Of a stretch of 64,000 nt of DNA, positions 10,236 to 22,800 are shown one piece after another. The position numbers and the translations under genes are program-made. Below the pieces are notes generated by a model. The model was not told where the DNA came from. It did not search any database and saw only the letters and a program-made list of their open reading frames with translations. Each line of letters begins with the position of its first letter. Position 1 is the stretch's first letter. Source of the DNA: Branchiostoma belcheri (Eukaryota > Chordata > Leptocardii > Amphioxiformes > Branchiostomatidae); assembly GCF_001625305.1 (NCBI RefSeq), contig NW_017803824.1, positions 1,646,586-1,710,585 on the forward strand, given 5' to 3'.

Positions 10236-11885
10236 CATGATGATGTGGCCAAACACAAAAGGGCACACTAGACATGAACCAGTTGTGTCCTGGTAATCTT
10301 CTAGGGTTCAGGAATGTCAGACTAATACTGTTGAATAATTTATCACCTGGCTGCCTTAACAGCAGTACTCTGTCTGTGTCTTATTGCCTGTTGTAATTTT
10401 GCCAATCAAATATGTCAGAGGCTTTTTATAGATACAAGGACAGTATCAATAGCAATACATCAGCTGGGTGATTCTATATATGTTTATTGATATTTGCTAT
10501 AGTCATAAATTCTGCTGTAACAGTAAATGTGCAGTTTGGTCGGAATAAGACCATTTCTAATTCTTCACATCTTAACTGACAGCTTTTGAAAATGATAACC
10601 ATTTTGACCTTTACACTGAATGGGATTCTCAAAGGTTCAACATACAGCTGATGCAACACCAGGGCTCAAAATCCCTCTTTTCTGCATATCTGCACTTGTT
10701 GTAATTGTGCTGGTAACATAGAACATTTGTACCTGCGCCAGACAAATTTTACATGCAATTATTTATTAATTACATGAATTTAGGAAGTATGGATCATACT
10801 AAACACTAATGCCATTACGGTATTTCTTTTATATTTTGTAGGTGGTGAGACTGAGAGTCAATGCAGCAAATAAAAATCCACATACATTACATGTAACAGT
10901 TATAACGTTATATAAGCCAAGTAACGTTACATGTTTATATGCATGGGCTCAATACAAAGGATGTTACAGCACAGTGAAAACAATGAATGACACAATTGAT
11001 ACCGGTAGAACCAGTCTGACAACCTGAACAGATAATAAGTATTTGCGTCATACTGACACAATAATTGAGGGTGTCCAGCCTAGTGACTGATTAACGATGT
11101 TTAATAAGGGTCATTATCATAATGAGAGATCTGTTTCTTGAGCATCTTAAACTCATTCACATGTTGTTTATACCTAGCCTGCATTTGAAATCATTTACAC
11201 GTTTTGATTTGACAACTGACTGACACCCTTAACATAACTCCATGCTGACTTAGACTAAGTTAGTGCATACCAGTAATTCTGAGTCTACTAAATGTCATTT
11301 AGGTAAATGTTAGAAGTTAGGTGTGGTCTATGATCTCCAAGGAAACCTTCACACATAACGTCACTACACCATTTTACTTGTGCAATCACCCTTGTAATCT
11401 TTTGCCACAGGCTATCACGACTAGCAATGCCCCAATAATCCTAAAAAATCTTGCAAAACTCAAAATACACATTTAGACTAGTGTTATACCGTACTCTACA
11501 TAGAGTTATAAATCTAAAGCAATAGAAGTATATTGTCATTATAATTCAAATGTATATAGTTGTCTTGTTGTCTAATTGTCTACGGTCGTTGACATTTGGA
11601 TAACGACCTACTTTCTAGATAGGAATCTTGCTGTTTGGGCTGTCACAGCCCGCTTGCATGGGGAACTTACAATGGGGAAGTGCACCGTGGATAAACAAGT
11701 TCGTACGTGCTACCGATTTACACAAAGTACATATTACCACCCGCGGCTTCAAAACACAAGCTTGTGTACATAGTTATGTCTAGACCAATGAATTATACGT
11801 CAACAGCGTTATATTGTTTACCTTCGTACACGTCGCTCACGTACCGCCCCCCTCCCCACACCAACAACACCCGAGTAAAACTTAC

Positions 11886-12100
11886 CTGTCGCTGTAATAT
11901 AGGATCAAAGCTTGTAGCTAGGCTCAGCGACACATCGGCCGCCTTATACTGCTGACATTCCTCCTGTTTTACCGCGAAAATCGTTCATAAACTCGACACG
12001 TCACCAAGCAAAAATTTTCTTCGATCCGCCTCGGCCGTCGGCGCCCAGCTGATTGTAAACCTAGCGGTTCATTTGGTGCACGACACGATTCGCGGACACC
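11886..12100 (-). promoter_or_regulatory. GCC2: Probable GCC2 promoter and non-coding first exon
   Basis: A strong minus-strand donor (CAGCGACAG followed by GTAAG) ends at 11,886, about 2 kb upstream of the coding start. The sequence above it (11,886-12,130) is visibly richer in CG dinucleotides than its surroundings and contains GC-box-like strings such as GGGGGCGTG at about 12,127. This fits a TATA-less housekeeping promoter with a short 5'UTR exon. The transcription start itself cannot be seen. Confidence 0.45.
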
Positions 12101-12130
12101 TGAGATGGGCGTGACCACTACTGTAAGGGG

Positions 12131-13300
12131 GCGTGATAATTACAAAGTCTGCAGCTTCCCTGTTGCTAAAATAGAGACGCTGTGGGATAAACACCTGTCG
12201 TTGTAGGGTTTTTTTTCGACTAGAACTGCTGTCAAACCGGCTGCATAAAGATATAGATTATCATCCTAACCTTCTATGCTGGGTATATATCTAAGGCAAG
12301 GGGCCTTTTCTAGTAGCAGGGTTTCTCAGAATAGGCAGCAGAACAGTCCCTGCGGCAAGGTCCTTAAAACTAGGCTACAGAATGATATTTATCTCTGATA
12401 GTATATCTTACAGCACAGAATTGCCATGGTTACTGTATATCATATACATGTATTATTGAAATAAAAAAATGCAAATACATGTGTATATATATTTAAAAGT
12501 ATGCCTAGCTTGCTTTTTTGGTGAATTTATGCTCTAGTTTCATCCAGACACCTGTTACCCATATATTCATGGCTTTTGAAATATCTGATCTTAGGTTGGT
12601 CTATGGGAGCCAAGGGATACTGGTGTGCAATTCGATGCAATTCGATTGTCTTTCCCCCATAGAAAATTCATTCTGCCTGGAGTTTAATTAAAATTCCAGA
12701 TAATTAACTTATGATAAAGAATAACATACAGCATACTACCCTCACTCTCACCTTTAGAAGAGAACTAAGAGAGGAAAACACACTGAAAATTGTCCTGTGA
12801 ATTGTAGGTCTGTATTTTGTTTAATTTGAACTTGAAAGAAAAGATACACCAAACAGATGGATTAATGTTATACTTAATTTGAAAATTAAAATATCTAAGG
12901 TATATCAGTACTTTTCCCATTTGTGGAGGAGCAACAGTGTCATATAAAGGTGGAATCACTGCAAGCTGTAATATGTTTGCTATTACATGTAATTATTATT
13001 GTGTATGGGGATTTTGACTGTCTTACACTTACAGTGCATGTTGATAACACAACAAGCCCCTTGGACACAATTTAACACATAGTCTTGTGTGAAAATACAC
13101 ACATAGCAAGAACCACATGTACATTGACAACTTTTACAATCTTTGTCATGTTTAATATCTTCTTTTTCTTCATATAACTATTACTATATACTCTGTAGAA
13201 CCATTATTTTATAACTTCTCACAAAGAAACCAACTCAGCTACTTAAAACTTATCACACCATATACTACTGGATAGCTGTATTTGGAAACTGTAGGTTCAA
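12131..13300. other. Intergenic region between GCC2 and DYNC2H1
   Basis: This gap separates the GCC2 5' end from the DYNC2H1 3' end. It is AT-rich and has no convincing coding frame, RNA gene or recognisable repeat. The short open frames here have no recognisable protein motif. Confidence 0.5.
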
Positions 13301-13460
13301 GAAGGAATGCACAATTTATTGACATATCACTTGACATTAGGTCATTTCTATACCCACTATTAGGACTACAGTCACGAGTATATACAATCTTCTTCACAAG
13401 TAAATTGCGGTGTCCCATTGTTTCTACATACACACAAAAATATTTTAAAGTGTACTCTCT

Positions 13461-13466
13461 TTTATT
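13461..13466 (-). terminator. DYNC2H1: Candidate DYNC2H1 polyadenylation signal
   Basis: A minus-strand AATAAA hexamer lies about 350 bases after the TGA. A second one is at 13315-13320. Which is used cannot be told from sequence alone. Confidence 0.4.
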
Positions 13467-13518
13467 ATATTCAGATTTAGTTTTAACAAGGTCATAATAC
13501 ATCTATACATGACATTGA

Positions 13519-13800
13519 CATGCCTCTACAGAGAAGCTTAGAAATTGAGCTGTTGTTAGGTACACAAAGTTTACGGACATCACACCTCTGTGTGACATCA
13601 GCAGTCCATGTGCACACAAGTTGGGTGTGTTACGCCGAAGGGCGGTTATACCGGCTTTACCGATACAGATACAGACCAGTGATGTCATCACTGACTCTAC
13701 AGAGAAGTTTGGAAATTGAGCTGTTCTTTAGGTACACAAAATTTGCTGACATTGCAGATTTGTGTGACATCACCAGTCCTTGTGCACACAAGTTGGGTGG
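13519..13800. repeat. Two-copy tandem duplication in DYNC2H1 3' region
   Basis: About 110 bp at 13,519-13,628 recur at 13,691-13,800 with moderate divergence (shared landmarks CTCTACAGAGAAG, GAAATTGAGCTGTT and GTGCACACAAGTTGGGTG). A single inverted unit of the 50-bp repeat found at 20,907-21,056 lies between the copies, at about 13,626-13,676. Both copies fall in the predicted 3'UTR. Confidence 0.75.
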
Positions 13801-13812
13801 TCAGCTATGACA

Positions 13813-16800
13813 TCACTGACTCTTGAGGAAGAGGGCGGCTCCACACTGCACCCACTGGTCCTGGTTGCCGCCACACGGCACCTTAACCTGGTTCACGATC
13901 CGGTCACGGTCGGCGCTGAAGTACAGCGGCAGCTGGATGACCTCTTCCTCTGGGTAGGGGTCGGCAGCCTGCACCAATCAGAAATAGTGTTACAGTACAA
14001 AGGTACGTTTGCAAAGCAAATGCATTACATAATGTTAACCTTCACGTATGGTCTGCTCTGTTAATTCTTACTGAAATCAAACACATTCATATATATGGTC
14101 AGACAGGAGTATAAATCCCTCCTGCTATAAAATTGCAACATGATGAAACCCAATACTAGTTACCATGGTGACAGACATCTTGTTCAGGTCATTGACCTTA
14201 TTGGTTTGGAGAAGAAGAAGAGGAAACAGCGCAAAAACAATATGTTTTCATTACAGCACCATTTAAAGCTCTGGAACAACTTTCAGCACCAAGGACAGGG
14301 ACAACACAACATTGTAGTCGATATGCTTTTAAATACATGTCACTGCCCAGTGGACAGGTTGGTACTGACCTTACTGTCAATCCAGGCCACAGTAAAGTTT
14401 GGTACGATGCAGACACTGGGGGAGTCTCGCTGGTTCTCTGACAGACGGCTTCCATTGAAGGAGCAACCCTCTAACATCAGCCCACCAATCTGTCATGGTG
14501 AGACAATGGCAAACATTGGAAACTAAGGCAACCATAAAATTTAGTATTCATCACAAAGCTACAAAGATTAGTGTCTAAAACTTGGTGCTACAAACTTTAA
14601 GATTCATGTCCAATATCTAGTGCCTTATCACACCGTATTTAGTGCCTTGGTTTGGAAAACATTAATTTTACTAATAGGCTTTTCAAGCAGTTTCAGCTAC
14701 AACAGTTTAATGAACATACAACTGCAAAACAAGATGGTACTACTAGTAATCAGCCATCTTTTCATTCCATACACCTAACAGTATGTTGTTTAGAATACAA
14801 CACATGTAGTTAGTATTGTGTTTACAGTACATGTAGATAGTATAACTGTATTCAATGTATTTCTGTGTGGTATCTCTAAAAGTGCCACCTGCATGGAGTG
14901 CCTTCAAATCAGTATCAGCCGTGCAGTTTCAGAATTATAACTGTCACAACGGAGTAGAAGGGTTAGAAATTTGAATGGCCATGTAATTAAAGGAACACCT
15001 TTCAGCACCAGGGACAGGGAAAACACAACACAACACACTGTAATACTAGAAAGGCCGACATTTGCTTGGGAGCAAATACAGCATATTTCAGTCCATCTCC
15101 TTCCCACGCAAAAGTGGACTACCCCAGTGCAAAACTGGCAAAGGTTCTCAAATAAATGAATTAAATAGTAGCTACAAGTATATGAGAACAAAGATGCAAC
15201 AACAAGTACTTTGAATCTCGAAAGCTTTACTAATCTTATTACAGGTATGCAAAAACTAACAATCATGAGATTTGATACATTTTGAAGGTCTTAGGCACAT
15301 AAAATTGAATGTGTGGGTCATTACGCACCACTTAGGTGCAATGTGACCTCAGGTAACCCGCAATGGAACACGTGTTCCATGGATGGAACCGGTCATTCTT
15401 TAGATAGAACATGGAACGGGTACAGCACTTTTGGCCCTTTTTTGCTGAAAATAGCTATTAAAGTCCCCCAAATGAGTCATTTGGAAGTGGTGTATGCCAA
15501 ATATGTGACTGCTATTCTGTAGACACATGTTCAAGGTACCCTTATACCGAATTTCAGATCATTTGGTTGTAAAACCAGGGCTCAGGATCCAAAAATCCAT
15601 TTTTTTCGCGAAAAATGCCCTAAAAAACCTTCATAAAAAATTTTCAAAGGCATGTATCAAAAAAATGAAAAAAACGCCTGGGGGTATTGGCCCACTCTAC
15701 CTCCATGCCAAATTTCAAGTCATTTGGCTGAATGATGGCGGAGTTGAATCCCTCAGAGCGAGTGGCAGGAGAAGAAGAAGAAGAAGAAGGAGAAACATGA
15801 GGGAACACAATATATTTCATCCATACCATGGTATGGACTGAAATATAAATACTAGGATGCATTTCTTCTGTATCACATGACTGTTATAAGCTTTTTTTCA
15901 CAGCACTCTAAGATGAAGTATCTAAAGTGCTGCTCACCTTCACAGCCAGCTTGGCGCCTGAGATGTTGCCCTTCCAGCTGCTGACAAACTTCAGACTGTC
16001 CATAGGACAGCGCAGGTCCCTACAGAATAACAGGATTTAGTCATGTTACTACAAAATGTATGTATACCGTCTGTTTGATAGCATAATCTATGCAATTCTT
16101 ATCAGGGCTCTAGCCAGCTCAATTTTTTTTCCATTAGCCCAGGTTCTGTTCGGGGGAGCACAGTACACACAACAGTGCTTGCAATCCGGGTCCGGGGGCC
16201 TGCTCCTCTGGAAAATTTTGAGACTGAGGCAAATCAGAGTAATTGTTGGTGAACTTTTGTTGATAATTTTGCTCTACATGATAAACTGACAAATACAGTA
16301 CCTTGCAGTCTGTTGTCTTAGTGCGTTGAGGAAGGTATCCGGGTGGAACAGTTCGGAGAGGTCCAGGATGTCCCTCAGCAGTGTCCCTGCCTCCGCCCTC
16401 TCCGCCCAGCCCTGGATAGCCATGGCCCGAGCCACCAGCGCACGGAGGTACTGCATGGGGTCTTCTGGGCCTTCCCACATGCTCTGCCAACCGCCTGGGG
16501 TCTGCAGGGGGAGAACAATAATATGTTGAGTGTCTTAAATTACAAGAGCCTATGACTAAATGAATTTGTCTGACTCCATTCTGTATTTACAAACTAGCTT
16601 GCAGATCCTCCTGCTGATCTACCCCTTTGTGAGATATGGAGATCAGGAGGAGGAAAGAGAAAAGAAAGACAAGAGCACAAAAAAGGCATCTGAACGCTAA
16701 GACTTCAACTTAAAAAACCTGCCTTATTCCTAGTGTTTGTTCTTAGATTCTAACATCTTAACGTAGCCGTTCAGACATCAAACGAACAATAACGTAATTG

Positions 16801-19800
16801 TTCGGACATTCCTTTTACACCTTTCTTATAGTGTCACACTGTACATACCTCCTGCCTGAGCAGTGACTTTGCCAGGGTCTGTACGTCAGATGTGAGCAGG
16901 CTGGTCCCACGGATCACGCGGCTGAGCGCGGCGAGCGACTGGTGCACGTTCTGCACCAGCTTGACAGACGAGAAGCGCTCCAGCTGGATGAAGGAGATGA
17001 TGGGCTTGTCGGCCTGGTCACTCGGCGCAGCGATGCGCTGCTGCAGCAGCTGCGAGGCCTGCAAAGGGATAAGAGTTGGATTTGACATAATGATTGTATT
17101 AACTGCCTTGAATTAACTATTTCCACTACAAGTGCACTATATACTATATACACTAGATAAAAAATAATTCTTGAGTCTTAAAATAAAGACTTGTAGTACA
17201 CAGAAAAAGTACTGTGTTAAGCAACATCTTAGCTGCACTTCAACATCTTAGCTGCATTTTCTTGACAGATCAACAGAGGGCAGCACATTGTTGAATTGTC
17301 TTGAAGTAGATTTCGACTTGGGTCTATAACAAAACTCATTGGCATCTTCCTATAGGTCTAGGCCTATCTAGAGACAAAAATGTCTCTAGATAGGCCAACC
17401 CATTCAAAATGATTAAGCACCCTATCAGAAACCAACTGATGAACCAACAAATCAATCAACATACACAACAATGAAACAAAAAACAACCAACAACAGAAAC
17501 GTAGGTGACAACATTCCAACATTGCCAGCGTCACTTAAAGAATGAGATCTCATAAAGTTAGAAGGGCCCTAAAGTGCCCAACAATGTCGTAACATCATAC
17601 ACTGGTGGGAGAAGAACATGATGGGAGAAGAAGAACACCTGAAGATGTCAGAAATGAACTGTTGTAACGACAATGAACAATTCCAGGGTTAGCCATTTAA
17701 AATATTCTTGTTCATGTAACTAGTTGGGCAACCCTGGCTGTCTTTTGTACAGCTGAACCAATGAAACAAATAAAACAATGAACAATAAACATGGTGAACG
17801 AAGTCTACTGGTACTTGACTTGCCTGCAGTCCTGCCATTAGTCTCATTGCCTGCACTATGAAATGCTTATCGGGCAAAACTCCATGCTCCAAGTGATGGC
17901 CTTTGATCTAATGTTAGGGAATTCACAGCTTATTTTCTAAGCTAAACAACTGCACGAATATCTAACAATGTCTTCCTTACACTCTTGATCATGCATGTAT
18001 TATGAAAGTGAACTGTTGCCATCAGAAATTGTCAAACATGTACTCTTGGGGAATTGAAAAAAGTCTACTACTGGTCTGTATAGAATTCAATGATGTAGAC
18101 CTATTAACTGAGTAATCAAAAAACATAACGAAAACTTTCTTCCCAATATGCCTATCTAGGGGCCGCACCAATTTTACTTCTTCATTCTCAAGCAAACAAA
18201 ACTGTGAGGAAAACTTGACTATATTGACATCCTGGAACAGTTTGAAGCAAGGTATAGTCTGCTTTCCTTCTAATCTACCAGCTTGGTATAAATTTGTAAG
18301 AGAATCAATAAATAAAATTAGTGGGTTGTTTCTTTTTCTTTATGATAGCCCCCTGCCATGTGACACAGACCTGGTTGAGTTTTTTCCACAGGTTGAGGAT
18401 CGGCGACAGTTCCGTGGACCACGTCTCCCGATCAAACTTCTCTGCAGCTGCCTCAGACCTCATCAGCACTTTTAGCTGACCGATCACCTGCACAAGCATA
18501 ATTCGGTTAACTCTGTCAGTATACAGGTTTTCAAGATGATTTTATTGAACATTGCAGTGGGAACGCTGAATTACGTCCAATCTACATACATTGTGACAAT
18601 GCAGCCCCTCTTGAACTCAGTGATGTATCCCAACACCAGTTACCACCGTGAAAGACGTCTGGTTCAGGTCATTGACCTTTTGTGTTTGGAGAAGAGGAAA
18701 CTGAGCAAAAACAATATGTTTTCCTTCAGTAAACATAAAAATAAATCACCTGTCCGCTGATGATTCGCTGGGCAGACCGCTCGATGTTAGCGGGGAGCCC
18801 GAAGTACGCAGGTTTGTCGTCCTCTGGAAGGCCCTCAATCACGTCCTGGTAGTCCTGTTGGGAGATAATAAGAGACAGTTGTTTTGAAACCGTAATACAA
18901 ATTGCATTTTTCAAGAAAATTGTAAGCTAAGGCCACACCAATTTAATTTCTTGGTTAACGGATTTGCCGCTTCATTTTTTTCTGATTTGCAAATAAAAAT
19001 TCAGAATCAACTGCAAAATGCTTATATTTTGCCCTGAACAGTTGAAAACAGTCCTTTTCTTACTACTTGTTACAGTCATTCCATCTTTCAATGCAGTAGT
19101 ATCATTAAAAGTTCAAAATTCATTGTTTAAATTTTGAACCAGCCTGGTGTGTTGACTTCATGGCTCCTATCGTACCATTTTGGGCCATAATAGGATGCCT
19201 AGGCCTGGTTTTATTTTTTTTTTTTTTTCGCCCGCCCGCTCCATTATTTTTCTAGAAAAATCCGTTAACCAAGAAATTAAATTGGTGTGGCCTAACAGTA
19301 TTTTTATTTATCGGTTTGGCTATTTAGCCCTTACAGCCAGAGCAGCCCAACTAGCTTGGGATGGCAAAGGGCTTGCCCTGCTGACAAGACATGACAAAAA
19401 CATTGTGGCAGCATATAAGGTGGCTTAACAATCTACAAACTATTACATTTTTAAAACATTCTTTCTACTCTACAAGTGTAACTTTTTGAATGCATATTTG
19501 GTCCTTTGGTGCAACCTTTCAGTGAAGCACGCCAGTTTTGTAGGCATGTGGTAGCAGCAAGTTTACAGCTGGACTTAAATATATATTATAACCAAACAAA
19601 CAAACAAACAAACAAACAAATATAATACAGAATCCGATATATCTTTTACCCACCCCATAGTGGCATGATGAAGGCATGGAGACCCCCGGTGCCAGCCTCT
19701 TCCCCCTCCCCCGGGAGCTACTGCCGGCCAGCAGGGACTTGTCGAAGTACTGCACCAGGTAGGAGTGCAGCACAGACATGTCACAGTTGTTGTCCACACG

Positions 19801-22800
19801 GCCCCCGTAGATCGCATTCTCCAACAGACCGTGGACAAACTCCCACGGCACTTCCCGCTGGTCTGGTTGTGATAGGACAAAATCGATTCATTTGATTAAT
19901 GCCAAGACAGCCATCACAAATGGTAGAAAACTTCTACATAATAAAACAGCTACATGTTCATATCAATGGCTAAGCTCAGTATTTCAAAGATACATGCCTG
20001 TGCTTACTTCCAAAACACCCCAAGACTTAAAGTCTTTCAAGTAATGGTTATGTGTTTATAGTTTATTTATTTGCCTAAGGGTTGTGGCCCATATCTGTAC
20101 TTAAGCTGCTATGAAATAACCAAAAGAGTAGGATTGAAAACTGATCTTACTGTTCAATGGTCATCGTTTTTCATGTCTTGAAAGCATATCATTGAAAGAT
20201 TCTAAGATTTACATGTACAACGTCATGTACATGCTATAATACATATAAGTGACTGTATGTTATAAATTGTAAAGTCTTGCATCTCTTACCAGTAAAGAGG
20301 CGATCAATGATATCTGCTGCTGCTCGCAGGTCTGCTGTGGAGTACTCATAAAACTTGGTCCAGCCCTGGAGGTACAATATCATATACGGTAGATTGTAGC
20401 CAAACAAATACCATACTTTTAGTAATCAAAATTATGAACAAAGTAATTTCTACACATTCAATTTAGAGAAATAATAGGTTATTTCAGGCAGAAGATATGC
20501 AGACAGACCTGTTATCTGATTGCCTGTGTCCTAACATTTGTTGTCCTTTAGTATACACGTGTGTATTTCAAATCTAGGCATCTTGTTTCTTTCAGCCCTT
20601 CTTGTACTTTTTCACACTCTCACATTACACTTAGGGTCTCCGGAGGACGTCAAAATAAAATTACTTGATGTGGCCTAATAGTTAAACGTGCTGTTGAAGC
20701 ACACCCCTCCACCATACCTGAGGGATATAGTTCCTGCGTTCCTGACAGACGGCGTGGAACCAGGCCAGGGCGAAGAACGCCTGGGAGCGCACCACATTCC
20801 CGCCCTTAGCGATGAACTCAGGAGGCCAGGCGTCGTACGTACGCTGCAGGTTCTTCTTGATACCAGGTGGTGCCTGGAGGAGAGAGAGGCATTGCGATCA
20901 TATAATCTGTATCTGTATAGCCGGTATAACCACCCTTCAGCGTAACACACCAGCTTCTGTATCTGCATAGCCGGTATAACCGCCTTTCAGCGTAACACAC
21001 CAACTTCTGTATCTGTATAGCCGGTATAACCGCCCTTCAGCGTAACAAACCAGCTTCGCAGGCATGCGGTGAGGCGACAGCTGTCTACATTACACTTGTT
21101 ACACCTAATCCTTGAACATAGAACTCTAGACCGCCTACAAGGTAAGATGTCACACGGTATATGATAAACATTCAAAAAGAAAAATGTTCTAAGTTTCACA
21201 CCTCGAAGGTGATCTTGAGACTGGACTGCAGCAGGATGGTGGGGAACTGGGAGTGAACCTCAGCCGTCATCCACAGACGGAAGTCCTGGTGCGGCTGGAG
21301 ACTGTTCAACTCCTGATGGGTAAAGGTTCAGAACAGTTAGCCACAAATACATTCATAGCATACTCACACTAGTTCTTGGTGTGCTCTTTTGTAAACGACA
21401 CTGATACTAGTAACTTAAAGGCAATTGCCAAGCACATAGTATTTCAATATACATGGTATGCCAGAGAACTGTGTTCTGATTCCTTGCACATTATCATCAT
21501 CATACTCGCACAATTGCTAATTCTTGGTGTGCTCTTCTGTAAACGACAATGGATGACTTCTTCTGACACCTTTAATTTTTCACTTCTCAATTTGACTTCT
21601 TGTTAATGTAATTACTATTATTTACTACTCTGTTTGGGCATATTTGTCCATTTTCTATTATTTGATTATGGATTTTGTTGTATCTATGTGCAAATAAGAA
21701 AAAAAAATCAAACCTTCTCTAAGACCGGCAGCCATGCAGTGACCAGGTGCAGGTTCTTGAGACACATCCACTCCCCGTTCCTGGCACACTCGTGTAGCAG
21801 CTGCAGGGCTACGTCAGCCTGGCCCTGCCCCATGGCAACCTGCAGGATACCACAAACAACAACACTGAGCCATACATATCAGGGTTCTCCAGCCAACACT
21901 TAACAGAAACGGTGGACGATATAAACTCCCTGGCACTTTTGATCGGTTGCTGACGTCACGTATCTGTAAAGACTTGTGTGAATAAGGTCATGTGTCTGTA
22001 ACTGTAACTGTGTGGCGTAACCTACTTCGGTTAGGGATGTCCCTCGGGTAGGACTTCAAATGGAGGTCCCGTGTTTGGGGAGAGCCACATCCCAGGCATG
22101 TTAAAGAACCCACTGCACTTATCGAAAAGAGTAGGGGACCCTCCCAGTGTGAGTGGTTCAAACCTTCAAGTCCAGTCTTACACAGCTTGTACTTACACGT
22201 ACAGAACTGGTGTGCTACACCTAAAAAAGGTGGTTACGGAAACAAACAAAAAATGTACATACCTGATGGTAGCGGTCAGCCCCTACAGTAGCGGAGGCCA
22301 GCTCCTGTAGCTCCTGCGATGGGTCCGCTCCAGGAGAGATGATGATGAGGATGGGCTCTGTCGACGTCGTCTCCGTACTGTACAGCCTCTTCAGGTTCAA
22401 CGTCTTGGGGGAAAGTTCCTTCATATCTGGGGTAGTAGTGAGGAAGCATCAAATGTATTAATTCAACTTCAAGAGTTTTGCTCCTTTAATTACAACGATT
22501 TTATAAAATTTTGGCTATATGATAACTTATGAATCAGTAGTTGGGTCTCTGTACTGTACAGCCTCTTCAGGTTCAGAGTCTTGGGGGAAAGTTCCTTCAT
22601 ATCTGGGGTAGTGAGGAAGCATCAAATGCATTTATTTAGTATATATATTACTTCAAGAGGTTTGCTCCTTTAATAACAATGACTATGTATAGGAATTTTT
22701 GGCTATATCATAACTTTTGAATCAGAAGTTGGGTCTCTGTACTGTACAATCTCTTCAGGTTCAATGTCTTGGGAGAAAGTTCCTTCATATCTACGGTAGT

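Larger units (their letters stand above)
9814..11885. other. GCC2 first intron: no further gene seen
   Basis: No conserved open frame is found in this stretch. It holds a local duplication of the start-codon region (copy at about 9,951-10,030), a fragment of a dispersed repeat at about 10,098-10,235 that also occurs at 58,185-58,375, and otherwise AT-rich unique-looking DNA. Confidence 0.5.
13813..20365 (-). other. DYNC2H1: DYNC2H1: C-terminal domain and stop
   Basis: Nine exons from 20290-20365 to 13813-13968 encode the C-terminal dynein domain. They contain [100 protein letters not shown], the [17 protein letters not shown] segment and [20 protein letters not shown]. Exon 19654-19862 begins with two bases finishing a split glycine-or-aspartate codon, which fixes the acceptor at 19863-19864. 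Confidence 0.95.

Noticed and set aside
17361..17396. Rho-independent terminator or miRNA precursor
   Set aside because: The stem is only 16 bp with a 4-nt loop, there is no T-run, and the context is a eukaryotic intron.
20907..21056. CRISPR-like array
   Set aside because: The three 50-bp units are directly adjacent with no unique spacers, and the DNA is eukaryotic.
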